Notes: generated by a model from the letters alone, not told the origin. Positions 24,332 to 37,615 are shown, counted from the first letter of the stretch. The stretch: DNA of 64,000 bases from Argentina anserina (GCF_933775445.1 NC_065875.1:11421001-11485000); one strand, 5' to 3'. Program-made: numbers and translations.

Positions 24332-27300
24332 TTTGCATTTGTAATGTTGATTAGGGTGTGTTTAGTGTGAGCCCGACACTCTATTTTGGTAAATTAGATT
24401 GGTAAAATATACTTGGTAGGATAAAGGTTTCAACTTTTTTGGGTAAAGATTGATTTTTTTTATCGGTATTAGTTGTTCAGATTAATGTTGGTTTGCTAGT
24501 TGGAACGAGTCATTGGTAATAGGTAGGATTGCCAGTTGATTGTGCAGTAAAAGTTTTGTGAATTTGCTTTTTTGTTTTTTTTTTAGCTTCAGACCGGTGC
24601 TTCTGATCATGAGTTTTATTTATAGCAGTTTCAGTAAAGTCAGTGTGATTTCTGTGGCTGCAGGAATCCGCAGTTTAAAAAGACGGTCAAGGAGCTGAAG
24701 GAGCAGGTGGAAGAGCTCAAGGGGGTCAAAGAAGACCTGAAAGTTAGGTAATTATGTGATACAATGCTATATGAAGTTGTAAAAATTTTCGCTTGTAGGC
24801 TGAGACATACCCTTGTATGTCAAGGCTCACGGGGCACTCTCTCATGGCGGCTCTGAGATGATGAACTCGCAAATGCAGAACAAAGAAGACAACAGAGCAG
24901 CTGTACAAGCAGGTGGATGGTGTTTGGACAGAGGCTGAAGAAGTAGCAAAGAAGGTATCAATTCAGAAACTCTAAAATCTGCAGTGCTGCATGAACATAG
25001 AAATCTGGGCGTGTGTGTGGACATAGGACTTTGTTAGAGGCTCTTTATTAGGTCTGTGTATGTGATTGTAACAACTTAATGCCCTTCTTATAGATATTTA
25101 AAATATCGAAAGAAAATTTACAATGGCTTTAACTATCTGGTCAAGCATGTTTTCCATGATTACATTTAAATGGATGTGCATTTGGGTGGTTGGATACTTC
25201 TCTTAAGCACCAATTGTTATTGCCACTTCGCCAATTGGTCATAATTAATAGTCATAAGATATTGCATCTGTTTCGACATCTATTTTTTCATTTGACAATT
25301 ACATGTACAGGTCTCTGCAAACGTAAAAGAGAAGATCTCAGCTGCCACAGAAGAGGTCTGATTGTTAGTTTTTATTTTACCTTTTACCATGTACTGCTAG
25401 ATACTTTGATTAGCTGATATTTTTCTGTTTACCTCTATTTGTCCAATTTAGGTCAAAGGATCTTTTCGAATAGGAAAAGAGCAGGCTTCAGGGTCTACTG
25501 GTGCTTCAGATGATCATGTTGCTGATGAGAAGAACGAAAACAAGGCCTCGTCCACTGAAGACAAACACCAGCACTCAGGGTCGAGTGACAATGCCAAAAC
25601 ATTCTTTGCTAAATATAGGTCAAGGGTTTCTTCATCAAATTTTTCCTCTTTCCTTCATAGATTTAAGGAAGCAAAGTTTGTTGACATGGCCAAAAAAGGA
25701 TATGACATTTTAAAGGATGAGTTAAATGGTAATCCAAGTAAGAAAAAGCATCTAGGACTTGACCCTTCATCCATCCCGCGAGTTGAAAGAAGTGCGACAA
25801 GTGACATTTCTGTTGTACCCACCAAACAATCTCGTTTGAGCAAAAAGTGGGAGGCTATCAGAATGAAGGTCAGTTTATCAGCTTCTGCAAAATGTTACGA
25901 AGAATTTTATCTATTTGCCTCTTCTCATACTGTATGTGAAATATTTTTATTTCTTTCTCTTACATAGATGCAATCAAATCCTATAGTCAAGCGTATCAGT
26001 GGCATAAGTGAACCCGTTAAAATAAAAGGCGAGGAGGTAAATTATTGCAATTCAAATGTTATTTCTTATCTTTACATTCTAGTTTCTACATTTTGGTGGG
26101 AAGAAATAATCATCTTGAACGTTTATTGTTTATAATTTTCATAATATGATGCTGTTATGGATGCAATCATTTTTATTTACGCGGGTGTGTAAAACAATAG
26201 TGAATAACTGCTTCAGGTTTTTGTGATCTTGGCTTTCAGCTGTCCCCAGTAGTTTAATGTATACTACAACTAGCTCCATCATTTTCCCTTGTTGAAATTG
26301 GCAGATCATTGATGAGATGAAGGAACGCTTGGAAACTACTGATAGCCCAATAGTTCACAAATTTCTGGAGTATGCTTCTGAACATTGTTACTTGTTCTGC
26401 TCATTGGTTATAGATTAGTTTCAGCCTAAAGGTATAAAATAGAGTGCTTGATTTTGCCATCCTGTCTTGTCCAGTATCAATGAAGCTATTTTTCAAGAAA
26501 CAGATGCTGCAGCATCAATCAAGGAGATCCATGCCCGAGATCCGTATGTTCATAGTGCCGTTTGCCTTGTCATATGTATCATATACTTTGATTACTGTAA
26601 TGATATCTTTTATCTCATTGGAATATTTTAAATGGATTAGGTCTTTCTCATTACCTGACTTTTTGGTCGAAGTACAGAATGCGGTCAAACCGGTGCTAAA
26701 TGCTTACACGAAGGTAAGTAATTCTTGAATTGTGGCACTCTCTTTTTTAATTTTCATCAGAAGAGTAAAGTTGATTACCTTCACCGGAATAAGAAAAACA
26801 TTGTATCAACAGGGAGATATCGAAACATTGAAGAAGTACTGTGCTAATGAGGTTATTGAGCGGTGTAAAGCTGAGCGTCAGGCTTTTCAAAACCATGGCA
26901 TCTTTTATGATAACAAGGTAGGGAAGTTTCTCTTTCCCTTGAAGATATACTAACATCATGCCAAAGCTTGTTGTATTCTGCATTGACAATATCATAAGAA
27001 CACTTTAATATTCAGATATAACTTTGATACTTGAGTCTGAAGACTATCCCCTCCACAAAAGTATGAGAAGTGGAGTTGGAGGTATTGTTAAAGAGTTGAT
27101 GTATAAACATATTATAACAGAATATTATTATCCATATAAGTCTCTGCTTAAGCTAAACAATAATTAGTTAATCAATGTGTGAAATTTGGTTAGTGAACTT
27201 AAGTAAGCTCCTTTCCAGTTTGACACACTCTGATATGATGGCCATGTCTTTTCATTTTAAATGGCAATAAACAGTCACAGTTGTAGCCATATCATTTTAT

Positions 27301-28139
27301 ATCATGCTGTTTGCATAATGTGGAGAGGTTATTAAGATTACTACATAACAGCTTTACGTGTTCTACTTGGTTGGTTATATTTTCTCTACCTTTTGTATTT
27401 GGTCGAAATGTGTAAGGGAAACATTTTCAGAGCGTGCTGTGTGAGGCGCATGGATGTATCCATATAATGTTACTAATAAATGGTTGTCTTTTGGGACTGC
27501 AGATTCTACATATATCTGAGGTGGATGTAAAAGAAACCAAAATGCTGGGAGACTCTCCCACAATCATTGTATTGGTAGGTGTTTTCTATTATTACCTCAA
27601 TTGCAAGTGTTGTACACAATCTGATAGTCTAATAATAATGACTCTTTCCACAAACTTTGTTGCAGTTCCGAACACAGCAAGTCTATTGTGTACGTGATAA
27701 AAATGGTGCAATAACAGATGGTGGTGAGGTATAAATTTCATATATTTAAGTGCGCTAATGTTCTTTTCCAGTGATGAAATTGCTAAAAACAAGTGCCAGA
27801 GTGAGAATAGTATAGTCAATTAGTCATATAACTTCTGAAAAGGAAGTTGTTTGGGTTTAGTTGGTGATTTTGACAGTTTGTGATTCTGTGTGGGTGCATC
27901 TTTGAACCATTCATCTCTTTAGAAACATATTCTTTCTCCATTATCGTACTTATTGGAAATTTTATGTGTATTAACTCATGTTTGTGAAATATGAATTGTT
28001 CCATTAGGATACGATCCAAACTGTACTACATGGCTGGGCCATGCAACCCTGTGATCCCGAAGAACTTCCTGAAGGTGCTCTATTTTCGATATGGATAGTA
28101 AGAGAAATGCAACAATATGGAATTCAAGCCCTAATTTAG
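24016..28139 (+). CDS. TIM44: Mitochondrial import motor subunit TIM44 (14 exons)
   Basis: Exons: 24016-24081, 24181-24287, 24664-24747, 24879-24954, 25311-25355, 25452-25868, 25968-26036, 26305-26369, 26475-26543, 26641-26713, 26813-26917, 27503-27574, 27666-27728, 28008-28139. All join in phase to 480 residues, close to plant TIM44-1/-2. The start [15 protein letters not shown] is a basic, acid-poor mitochondrial presequence. The middle is charged coiled-coil-like ([20 protein letters not shown]). The C-terminal Tim44 domain (about 300-480) has [20 protein letters not shown] and the final [17 protein letters not shown]44 anchors mtHsp70 to the TIM23 channel on the matrix side of the inner membrane. 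The least certain joint is intron 1 (weak donor gtccttct at 24082). It is divergent from EMB2453, with a Copia LTR 193 bp upstream. Confidence 0.88.
24298..24329. repeat. (TC)n microsatellite in TIM44 intron 2
   Basis: About 15 TC units directly after the exon 2 donor. Confidence 0.9.
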
Positions 28140-28957
28140 TTTATTTTTCTGATCTTAACTGATTTGTGTCATTTTGTTTTTCCTGTGTTGTCACAACTTC
28201 TCTGAGTATTGTGATTTATCACCGGGAATTTTGTATTATATATTTCAATTCAATGTAGTTCTTTACTGAGAGAAACAAATCTAGATTCCTCCAAAATTTA
28301 TTTTTTGGGAGGGACAGATTTCATTCTGAACAAATAAAGATTGTCTATACGAATTCTTTGACTTTTTGTTACTGCATACTGTGGATCACTTCTTTCTTTC
28401 TTTCTCTCAGTTCCTTCTTGCTTTCTTTGGTTTTCAGATTCCCATTATCAACCCCTTGGTTGAGGTTCAAAAACTAAATTTAGGAGATGCCTCTAGTATG
28501 TCTTATTCTTGAACTTTTTTATTTAAAGGACTCTTGAACTTTTTTTGTTCTTCCGAGTTTCTTTCTTTTCGGCATCGGACTAGTTTCTATAGTAGATATT
28601 TCTCTGCAAAACGATTTCAACAACGTAGTAATTAATTATCATGAAATTTGCGGCCGTGGTTTGATATTCGAATTAGCATTTGACACTTGAATTTGAATGA
28701 ATTGTTATGAATATCTCAACATATTCCCCGATGTATAAGCATAGTCCTCTCCTAGTGTAACCTGTGTGTTATTCCAAAGTGTGTGAACTAGTGACTACTT
28801 CCATAAAGGGTGTGCATGCACCATGTACGCGCAATATCATCTACGTACAAAGAGTTTAGCCAATCTGTCAATACAGAATATACATCTCAAGCATTTGTTC
28901 GTCCAAGATAGAAGACAACATTAAATGTCAAGTTAAAGCAAGTACAAAGCCATATAA
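28140..28957. other. TIM44 3' flank and intergenic stretch
   Basis: The left part is the TIM44 3' UTR. No further coding sequence is seen before the Pol IV/V subunit 7 relic, which converges on TIM44. Confidence 0.5.
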
Positions 28958-29510
28958 TCATACTTGACTAATTTCCAAGTCATAAATATTCACAACATTA
29001 CATTCAGGTCCTAGATGGTCACCTTCTAAGCTAACCAGTCCCCAAAATTCCCTTTCTTCTTCAAGCCACCTAGTACCAAGACCTTTCACAATCTTTGAGC
29101 CTATCTTTTCGTTCAAGAACAAGGGATTCTCTCCGGGAACATATCGGTAATCAGGTCTTAAGTCTTTGTACGGAAATATGTTGTTAACCGGACCACAGCT
29201 CATCAGAACTCCATTTCTCAACACATGGTGAACAACCCCCTCTATAATCTCCCCCCCCCCTGAAAAGCTTGAAAGTGGTGCAACTACAAACAACTGGATA
29301 CACCACATCCCCGGAGTGCCTGACTTTTCCTTCTCCTATGCTTTCCACGGTTGTGATCGCAAGAAACTAGCCATGATCTTCAGTTGCCTTTCTTGCAACA
29401 AAGCCTTCGAGCAATCGAAGAGTGATCGATCTTTTAAGCATCAATCCTTCTGCAGCCAGGTCTGCAGGATGGACTACAACATTCCACGGCAACTGAACTT
29501 TGAGAAGCAT
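28958..29510 (-). pseudogene. Broken tandem copy of RNA polymerase IV/V subunit 7
   Basis: Starting at 29510 the minus strand reads MLLKVQLPWNVVVHPADL, then LMLKRSITLRLLEGF and IGEGKVRHSGDV, and after a shift VVHHVLRNGVLMSCGP, YRYVPGENPLFLNEK and GLVSLEGDHLGPE, ending at 28958. This is the same order as the intact gene at 30226-30762. Lesions: an in-frame TAG where relatives have Tyr (after ATEDHG, about 29380), a frameshift in a run of ten G/C at about 29252-29261, and loss of about seven residues (the VRFIVIG segment) before RWLEEEREF. It lies 0.7 kb downstream of the intact copy in the same orientation, so it is probably a tandem duplicate that lost function. Confidence 0.85.
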
Positions 29511-30225
29511 AGCTCTTAACTTGCTGTGTTTGGATGAAGTTAAGCATGATGAAGCTCATATATATAAGTTATGTGGAATATCAAAGGGTAGCTTTCTATG
29601 GGGGGAAGTATGTGTTAAATGCTATAAGGTGTTGCATTGAATGACAAATATTGAGCTTTCTCGTTCAATGCATATGTTAAAAGAAAAAAGAGGCGACGGA
29701 TTTCCACTAATTTGGACGCAGTTCGATATGTAACACATTACATTTCCCCAAATGTGGTATTCCAAATGACATATTGCTAACATATATTTCCAGAACATAC
29801 TTAGATGGAAAATGATGAACTCCTGCGAAAATCGATGTCGTATACTCATATGTAATATGATTTATCGTAAATTGGATTTTCTTTTCTCGAAATAAAATAA
29901 AAGGAAGGCCAAAATAAGCTCAGAACCAAGAATGAGTTCCATGCTACAGTGCTAGTTATGTTTTGGTGGGATTATGAAAGAGCAAACAATCATGTGCCTA
30001 TAAGTAGCAGCAAACTCAATTACTGCAGAAGGGATACCATTAGTCATGAACAAGAAAGAAGACGAGTCACAGACACCTGATAGACATAACGATTGCAGAC
30101 TGTTAAGGCTAACAAAATAACTTAGTAGTAGTAGTAGTTCGACACAAAATACAGCCAACAGCCAACTTTGTTAAACACGGTTTCAAATGATGGAAGCAAC
30201 CTTCCAGGTCAAAAATATAAGAGAA
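29511..30225. other. Spacer between the two subunit-7 copies
   Basis: Holds the 3' UTR of the intact copy and whatever promoter the relic had. No other gene seen. Confidence 0.5.
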
Positions 30226-30762
30226 TCACACCAAGGGACTGGGTCCTAGATAGTCAGCATGTATCCCAACCAATGCCTGAAACTCCCTTTCTGCCTCAAG
30301 CCACTTCGCCCCGATGACAATGAAACGTACGGCAACACCTTTCTCAATCCTAGAATTCTTGTCATTCATGAAGATAGGATTCTCCCCTGGAACATAGTTG
30401 TAATCAAGCATTTTCGAAGAAGAAAGATACACATTCTCAATTGGACCACATCTCAATATAACTCCCTGCTTGAGCACCTTGTGCACCACTCCCTCTAGGA
30501 TCTCTCCTCTGAAGAGCTTAAAGGAGATGGCTTTGAAAGTAACTGGAAAAAGAACATCCCCGGTATGCTGCCTGACTTTTCCCTCTCCTATTTTCTCAAT
30601 AGTTGTGAGAGCAAGAAGGTATCCAAGGTCTTTAGTAGCCTTTCTCTTTGCAAAATCATCCAACAGTCGAACAACAATTGCCTTTTGGAGCATCAATCCC
30701 TTTGCATCCAAGCTTTCAGCTGGGATTACAACATTCCACTGCAACTCAGTTTTGAGAAACAT
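30226..30762 (-). CDS. NRPE7: RNA polymerase IV/V subunit 7 (RPB7-like)
   Basis: A 178-residue protein starting MFLKTELQWNVVIPAE. An upstream in-frame ATG at 30816 exists, but the family start and a splice acceptor (ctgacag, ending at 30777) both favour 30762. The N-terminal RPB7 RNP-like domain (about 1-80) is followed by an S1/OB-type RNA-binding domain (about 83-170) with HKVLKQGVILRCGPIENV and YNYVPGENPIF. Family knowledge: subunit 7 pairs with subunit 4 to form the stalk of plant RNA polymerases IV and V, which make siRNA precursors and scaffold RNAs for RNA-directed DNA methylation. It is closer to NRPD7/NRPE7 than to Pol II NRPB7, by the GPIENVYLS and YVPGENPIFMN signatures. I cannot separate NRPD7 from NRPE7 by eye. 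The coding part is one exon. Confidence 0.8.
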   Translation of the reverse strand: MFLKTELQWNVVIPAESLDAKGLMLQKAIVVRLLDDFAKRKATKDLGYLLALTTIEKIGEGKVRQHTGDVLFPVTFKAISFKLFRGEILEGVVHKVLKQGVILRCGPIENVYLSSSKMLDYNYVPGENPIFMNDKNSRIEKGVAVRFIVIGAKWLEAEREFQALVGIHADYLGPSPLV

Positions 30763-30776
30763 TGTCTTTGTTTTAC

Positions 30777-33700
30777 CTGTCAGATAATTAACAGATGAAG
30801 CAGCAAGCAATTGCATATTAGCTGATATCGCTGAATTCTTGTCAAAAAGTATACTAACTTGCCCGGTTTAGGTCAAATAAATGGTATGGATTTACAAGAG
30901 AACTAGAGTACAGTGAAAATGACAGCTAAAGTCTTCAAAAGAACAAAAAATGTGTGCATATAATAGTGTGTTGATAAGCAAGTGCAGGGCATATCAATTG
31001 TTGTATTCATACACTAAAATAAGCCATGACTTTCTGGCTTTTGTCCCATATATCACCATATTAAAAAAAGGCATTCCCAAAGGAACTGAAAGATTCTGAA
31101 TTACAAAATAGAGCAGAGAGAACTCACAATAGTATAGAATTATGTACAGAGAGAGATTTATAGATAGAAGAGGTAACACATAACTCAATAAATTCATAGA
31201 ACTACTTCAATGCATCTTAACCCAGATAGGGACCAAAAATTAAGCACTGGAGTCTAACTCAGAAACTTGATAATAGGTCATACAGGAGATCAGCCAAGGA
31301 TTGGGCTATATTTAAACATTCAACAAAGATAACCATCATTGTCTTGGCTATAAGACCACAACAAAACTTAAATCACTCCCGACATAATTTCGGACACTCC
31401 ACATGCATATATGATAAACAGAGACAGACTTGTACACTAAATGTTGCGGGGGTTTTCGCCCATGGCCCTTTTCTTCTTCATTGATTGCTTGCCATGGGAT
31501 CAAACACACCCAAACCACAAGGAACTCAGGGAACCATTACCCATTTGACTCTACAACGAGGCAGGACTATTTTCTGGACAATAAGTATATATTAGTGAAT
31601 GTTCAAGCAAGTTACAGCGAATTCACGCATATGAACGTAGATTATTAAATTTTATAAATTTTTGTAATAATTGTGTAGATTTCGTAAAAGCAAACCTTTA
31701 ATTTGCAAACATGGATCAACATGATCATAGAGCAACAGTAAGTAATGAAAATGTACATTCCATGAAACTTTTCAAGTCAGCTTATAAACTCGAAACTGAA
31801 CTCATGCAACCCTATAGGAGTTATCACAAAGATTGCAAGTTCAAACTGCTTAAAACAAAATCGGGATACTAGAACAAGTCAAAGAAAATACCCCAAGACA
31901 TAGGGCTATACGGTAGTCATTTCTCTGAAATGTGGGAAAAGTTTTCTACAAGACTGAATAATTATCTGTTGTAGATGATTCTTGATTCTACGGAAAGAGG
32001 ATGAAACCTTCTACTATGATTTAGAAGCTTAATCATCATTTGAAGAACTGAATAAACCAGATGAGCTTTGAAACTCAGTCGTCACTCACTGTAAGCACCT
32101 AATGTCTATATGATAACTCTCGTTTCTCAGCCAAATTAAGCCGATAATATATATCAATATTATGCTACTGGAAGAACCCAACAACTTGTATAATCAGTTC
32201 ATGGATAGGAGGACCACAACTGTAAAGGATAATTGTGCTAATAACCAAGCTTTGATATATTTGAAATATTTTATTAAAATAAAAGGTAGATCATTTAGAT
32301 TCTAACCAGAAACCAAATTGTTGAACCATGAAACCTGTAGCTTTTACTCACCCGAAAACACTTACCATATAAGTTTCAATTTCCCTCCCAGTCTTCGACA
32401 CTGCTAGAAGCAAAATGTCTCTCTCTTTTTCTACTTTGGTTTCCCAGAGAAAACTAAAAAAACAAATGAGTAGACCTAAACTACATACAGCTGTAGGTGA
32501 GGATATGTAATGACCTATTTTCCCTTAAGCTATTTTATATCAATATAATATTTATTCCAAAGAGAAAAATAAGACACTATTTATTCTACACGATCTACAT
32601 GATTTCTTTTGTAAAATAACAAAATCAAATAGAACAACCGCACAATGTGAATTAACAGTTATTACCATTTGATGTAGTGATATAAGTCTCATCTTCTTTA
32701 GAATTTATCGTGAGGGTTTGACTAACAGAAGACTAATCGTAGTGTTAATCATTTGTTGATGCGATGAAAAGAAACTCGAATCATTATATAATACCCCAAC
32801 CAAGAATATATTCTTCAAAAAGACAAAAAAAAAATAGCTTAGCATCCTCCTGAGCTAATTTTTATTACTGAACTAACAAGTTTTTAATTCTTTTTTATTA
32901 AATGGAACTTAACTTACAATTTATCTTTAACAAAGTTAGGCAGTAGATCAGTTTAGATTTACAATGAAAAGTTACTCATGATTCATTACTGTAATTCTGC
33001 CATACCAATTTATGTAGATTAAATTAAAAAAACTCAATGAAGATAGCTGTACGCCTATACTCAAAACATGAGTTCCAAACAGTTGCATGGGAGGAATTGA
33101 AAAACATCTAAAGAGAGAAAACAGATTAATATGACACATATGCTATCAGTCACAACTATCAACCATCAAGAAGCATTTGAATCTACACCTGAGTAACTAA
33201 CTATTTAATGACAGGAAACACAATTTCCTGAATGATTCCTCACTCAATACCTACTTGATAAGAAGGTTCAGTGTGGCGTAGTAGTACTAGTTCCTTTGTA
33301 GAATGAAATACATGATAGCATAGATATTAATACCCAATTTCTCATGTGGTACACTAACCCCCCCTCCAAAAAAAATACCCGAAATAGTTGCTCAGATTCC
33401 TTTAAAATCTGTACAAGCCGGGTCATTTCAGTAGAAAATGCTATTCTTTCGTCAGTCTAACACATTCCCATTACTAAACCACAGAAACCCTTACTCCAAC
33501 AACAAGAAAATTCCACAAACTCAATTCTAACAAAAAAACAAACTTCTATAAATTTTCTCCACATAAACCAATACAACACACAGCTGTTCTATTACTTAAA
33601 ATTCCCTTAAAGCCTCCCAATTTTCCATGAGAAAAGACTCAACCTTTGGTAAGCTAGACACACATCCCATTTTAACTGACAAAAGAAACCCCATTTCTTC

Positions 33701-33972
33701 AAATTCCCATCAGACCCATCAATTTACATGAGAAAAGAATCAATCCTTCTTCAAAATCCAAGAACAAATCTTTCTTCAGTACGAGACAACCCATTTTAAC
33801 CAACAAACACTAACCCAATCACTCAAGCATTCGACAAACAAAGACATATTCACAAACCCAAGTCATTTTCCTCACGCTATATCAAACCAAACTAACCAAA
33901 ACAACATGGTAGAAAAGTAAACATAGGAAAGGATTAAGGAAAAGACGTGACCTTTGAGAAATGAAAGCTTAC
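30777..33972 (-). other. Inferred 3.2-kb 5' UTR intron of the NRPD7/NRPE7 gene
   Basis: An acceptor (attatctgacag) sits 14 bases before the ATG, and on the same strand a strong donor (ctcagg|gtaagc) lies at 33972 downstream of a CT-rich leader-like stretch (33973 to about 34090). No gene is seen in between, only AT-rich sequence and short homopolymers. One long leader intron explains this; additional non-coding exons are possible. Confidence 0.5.
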
Positions 33973-34090
33973 CCTGAGACAGAAGGGAGCGTATTAGACC
34001 CGGTGTAGCTGATGAAGAAGAAGCTCCAATTCAATAGAGTGGAGTTGTGACTTGGTCCTCTCTGCTCACTGGGTTAGTGGGCACTGTGAG
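33973..34090 (-). promoter_or_regulatory. Probable non-coding first exon and promoter of NRPD7/NRPE7
   Basis: The minus strand is CT-rich (ggagcttcttcttcatcagc) and ends in the donor ctcagg|gtaagc. It lies where transcription of the gene would begin if the leader intron is real. Confidence 0.45.
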
Positions 34091-35100
34091 GAAAGACGCA
34101 CCCTTTTTGTTTGTCTTTGACGTGCGTTTTGGTTTTTATTGGCTTTGGCTGCATTCTCAGTGAGTTTTACTTTTAACTATTTACTTCGGCAATTTTTTTT
34201 TCCGATTACACTTCGACAGTATTCCAGTGTAGGGTGTAGAACCAAATAGAGGATTCAAGATAACTTGGTCATTGGATACATTAGTTACTTGCCTTCTTGG
34301 TATATTTTCAACTTTCAAGAATCGAAGTTGTCATGAATCAAAGACAGATGGAATGTAGAAAGAAAGAATCTTAATAGAAATGATTCATGAACTCTCTGCC
34401 CCTTGATTATGAAGTTAGGAGTTTTTGAGGAATTGATTTTTAATAATGATGAGGTGGTACTTATAATTTTTACCTATTACTTCATGTTAGTCTTCATAGA
34501 ATACTTTACCTGGAAACACTCGCTTTCAAATAACTGTTATTGCAATTCGAGAATATATGAATTATTATGGAAAATATTTGTGTCCAGACTAGTATGTGTC
34601 GTATGAACACATACGTCTAATCCTCTCTTATTCTAATATTTTTGTATCGTGATTTTATATGTTAACCGTTCAAAAATTTAATCGTTTAATAAAGATCGTC
34701 TCTGTAAAATATGAATTGAAACAAAAATCGTTTGCTAAGTCGATTACATCAAATAAATGAACGGTACTTGTGAAAGTTAGTAATCTCATAATCAGCCGTC
34801 TGTTTGTTTGATACAATCGGCTATGCAAACAATATTTGTTTACATTGATTTCTTGCAAAAGTGATATTTATTGATTAACAAAACTTTACGGTTAAAATTT
34901 TGTATTCACACTAACGAATGTATAGAGATAAGAGGAGTTTGAACGCACACGTCCATATCAGTATGAGTACAAATATTTTCCAATTATTATTGTTGTACGG
35001 TTAAATCCTCATTTATATGAATAAATGATTTAACTGAACTGGCATAGTATGGGATTCCAATTTCACCGTAGCACCAATTTAAGTATACAAGGTGTATCTT
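34091..35100. other. Gene-free AT-rich stretch
   Basis: No coding sequence or clear repeat structure seen beyond the promoter side of the NRPD7/NRPE7 gene. Confidence 0.5.
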
Positions 35101-36100
35101 GCAGCAGTACTAACAGGTTCTGTTCCATATTCTATTGCTCGTAAAGAGAGAAGGCAATCCCAACAACACGAGGCACATTAAGTGTTCGCGCTCTCTAGTA
35201 TTTTGTGAGTAGGGTTGGTGAACGTTCTCAACGGGGAATGATGCGTAGGCGTGCCAATACTCTGCGTACGATGATGTTGTTGTTGATGATGTTGTTGTTG
35301 ACTTCTAATTTAACGATTGTGATGAGGTTGAGAACTTTCCTCGCCTTGGTCCACCGTGTAGGTCGCCTAGATGTCCAAGCCTTCTTTCACGTCTCTTCGC
35401 AAGTCACCTATTGATACTTAGCCGCTGAGATGCGAGTAAGTAGAGCTTTAAAATAGGTGGATGCAGGTTGTAGGTTGCTAAGGGCGTGAGGCCTTTAGCG
35501 GTTTGGATGTTGTTACTTCGAGAAAGACTTTGAGAGATAATTGCCTCGAGGAGGACTTTGATAGCTTTTCCCCGATGGGTCTTTTGTTTAGCAGATGTGC
35601 TAGTTTTGTGTGTTGAGAATTGTGTCTTTCTTCCTCGTCAGAGCCTCTATTTATATAGGCTTGCTTCCTCCTTGATGAGATTTACTTTCTTATAGGATTC
35701 ATTGACGGAATAATATTTTTAACTGTAGATATCGATTAAGTATATCAAAAAACCTTTGATAAGATTACTTCGTATGTAATTATACTAAATAATAACTTTT
35801 AGGAGTGATAGGTATTAAGCCACAGATATTGGCTTAATAATATGTCGTAGGCAATAGAGATTTAATTGCCCTTGAGAGGATCTTCTGTTCGTGCACATCT
35901 CCTCGAATGCAATAATTAAGGAAGATCACTTGATAGCAGGCACTTCTTGGACGTACGTAGAGATATCTTCTAGGTTAAGTAGTCCCCTTCTGCGTGCAGG
36001 GCTCCAACTTGATTAAGGAATGTCATCTCCTCCGGCCGTGCATATCTAGATCTTCAATCCATCCTTGATTAACAAAATCTTCCTCCTAGCTCCATCTTTG
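35101..36100. repeat. Possible LTR fragment with TATA box
   Basis: Higher GC than its surroundings, trinucleotide GTT/GAT runs at about 35270-35310, and a TATA-like atttatatagg at 35649-35659 followed by decayed sequence. This resembles the promoter part of plant LTRs, but I found no second copy, clean ends or target duplication in the window. Confidence 0.25.
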
Positions 36101-36205
36101 TAGGCAAATAGTACACCATTAATTACCATATATTTGATAATCAATAATAATTCGATGTATAGCCGAATTCGCCTTATATATTACTTGCTCGTTAAGTAGG
36201 TTTGG

Positions 36206-37615
36206 TGTAACCCTAATTAAAACTCGCAAGCGCACGAATCGTCGTTAGTTTAATGTGCAAGTACGAGATCTTTCCAATTAGGGATTGAGAATCGATTTAA
36301 TTCTAACTTAATTTATCTACACTAAGAACATAGATTTTAGGTTTCAAATAACAAATTATAAAAGAAACAAATAAGATAGAACTTAGAGTATTAGAATCAA
36401 TCACTATCAATCATATTTATGTATCAATGCAACTAATGGATTCTTTTGTATATCTAAATGACAATTCTCGTATCTAAGTCCGGTACGGCACTTAGACCAT
36501 CGTTTCCTTAAGTGTATCATACTCTCCAAGTACGGCAGAGGTCGTATATCCTAGCATGCAGTATATCCAGGTACGACATAAATTTAACATAAAGGACTCA
36601 TTATGTTCTAGAAAACAAGAGAATCATGCAAACCATTACTTCAGGTACGATAATAATGTAATTCACAACTCTTGATCACATGAAGCTAAGTTGAATTATA
36701 TTGTAGGTACGTCTCAAATTTATTTTCTAATTACTAGATGTAAAGCCCTAAGGTGATCACTCAAAGAACTTAAACATAAAGCATCAATTCAAATAGTGAC
36801 TAAGAATTCATCATAAAAACAAAATTATAAATCCATCAATTAAACATCAAATTTCATAAACAATCATGATAGGGCATCATCCTAACACTAGAAAAGGTTT
36901 AACAAACTATGACTCAATAACATAAAAGAATGGAATGGTGAAGATGGATGAATGGTCTCTGCTCTTTTGGCGTCTACATTGTGCTCCAGAGACATCCTCT
37001 TATATGAAATTCGTGCTCCCTTATATAGGGAAGATTATTGCTCATCTTTGACTTCAATTTTCTTGTAAGACTTAGATTTTAGACTCCTATCTTAATATGG
37101 AATGGGAACATCTTGAATATCTTTTGTAAAAGTAGGAATCCATGTACTCTTTGCATCTTCATCTGGATAATTGACCTTGATGTATTGGAATTGAATGAAC
37201 TTGGCAACACAACTTGAGTTCTCCATAAATGCTAATGAACCTGGACAGGTTTCAACTCTGACTTCTTATTACTCGAACGATTATAACTTCCTCTCAGAGT
37301 ATCGAAATCAAGTTCCTAAAATCCTACATAAAATAGACTTATGTATCTTTCCAATAATTAAAGACTCACGGTCTGATTCGATCTGAAACTCTCACAGTAG
37401 CTCAGAAAATTTGAATGTTCTGCACATGCAGATTCTGATAATGAAGAATATAATCGCCATTTAATCTTTATTATCTCATTTTAGCCTGTTTTCTTCTCTC
37501 TTTGAGACAAACCTAGAAACACACTAAAATAACATTAATCAATCATAAATTAGAGAACTAAACATATAAACTAAGGATATGATGCATATAAATATAGGAT
37601 AATATGAACACATCA
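36206..37615. repeat. Possible solo LTR or Gypsy-derived fragment
   Basis: A non-coding 1.4-kb block begins tgtaaccctaatt with actcgcaagcgcacgaatcg, a phrase typical of long LTRs of plant Gypsy elements, and ends tatgaacacatca. The TG...CA borders are plausible, but the flanks (tttgg and atact) do not form a target duplication. No coding sequence. Low certainty. Confidence 0.35.

Noticed and set aside
36206..37615. Full LTR retrotransposon in the 36-38 kb region
   Set aside because: Only one LTR-like block, no partner, no gag-pol and no target duplication; kept only as a possible solo LTR.
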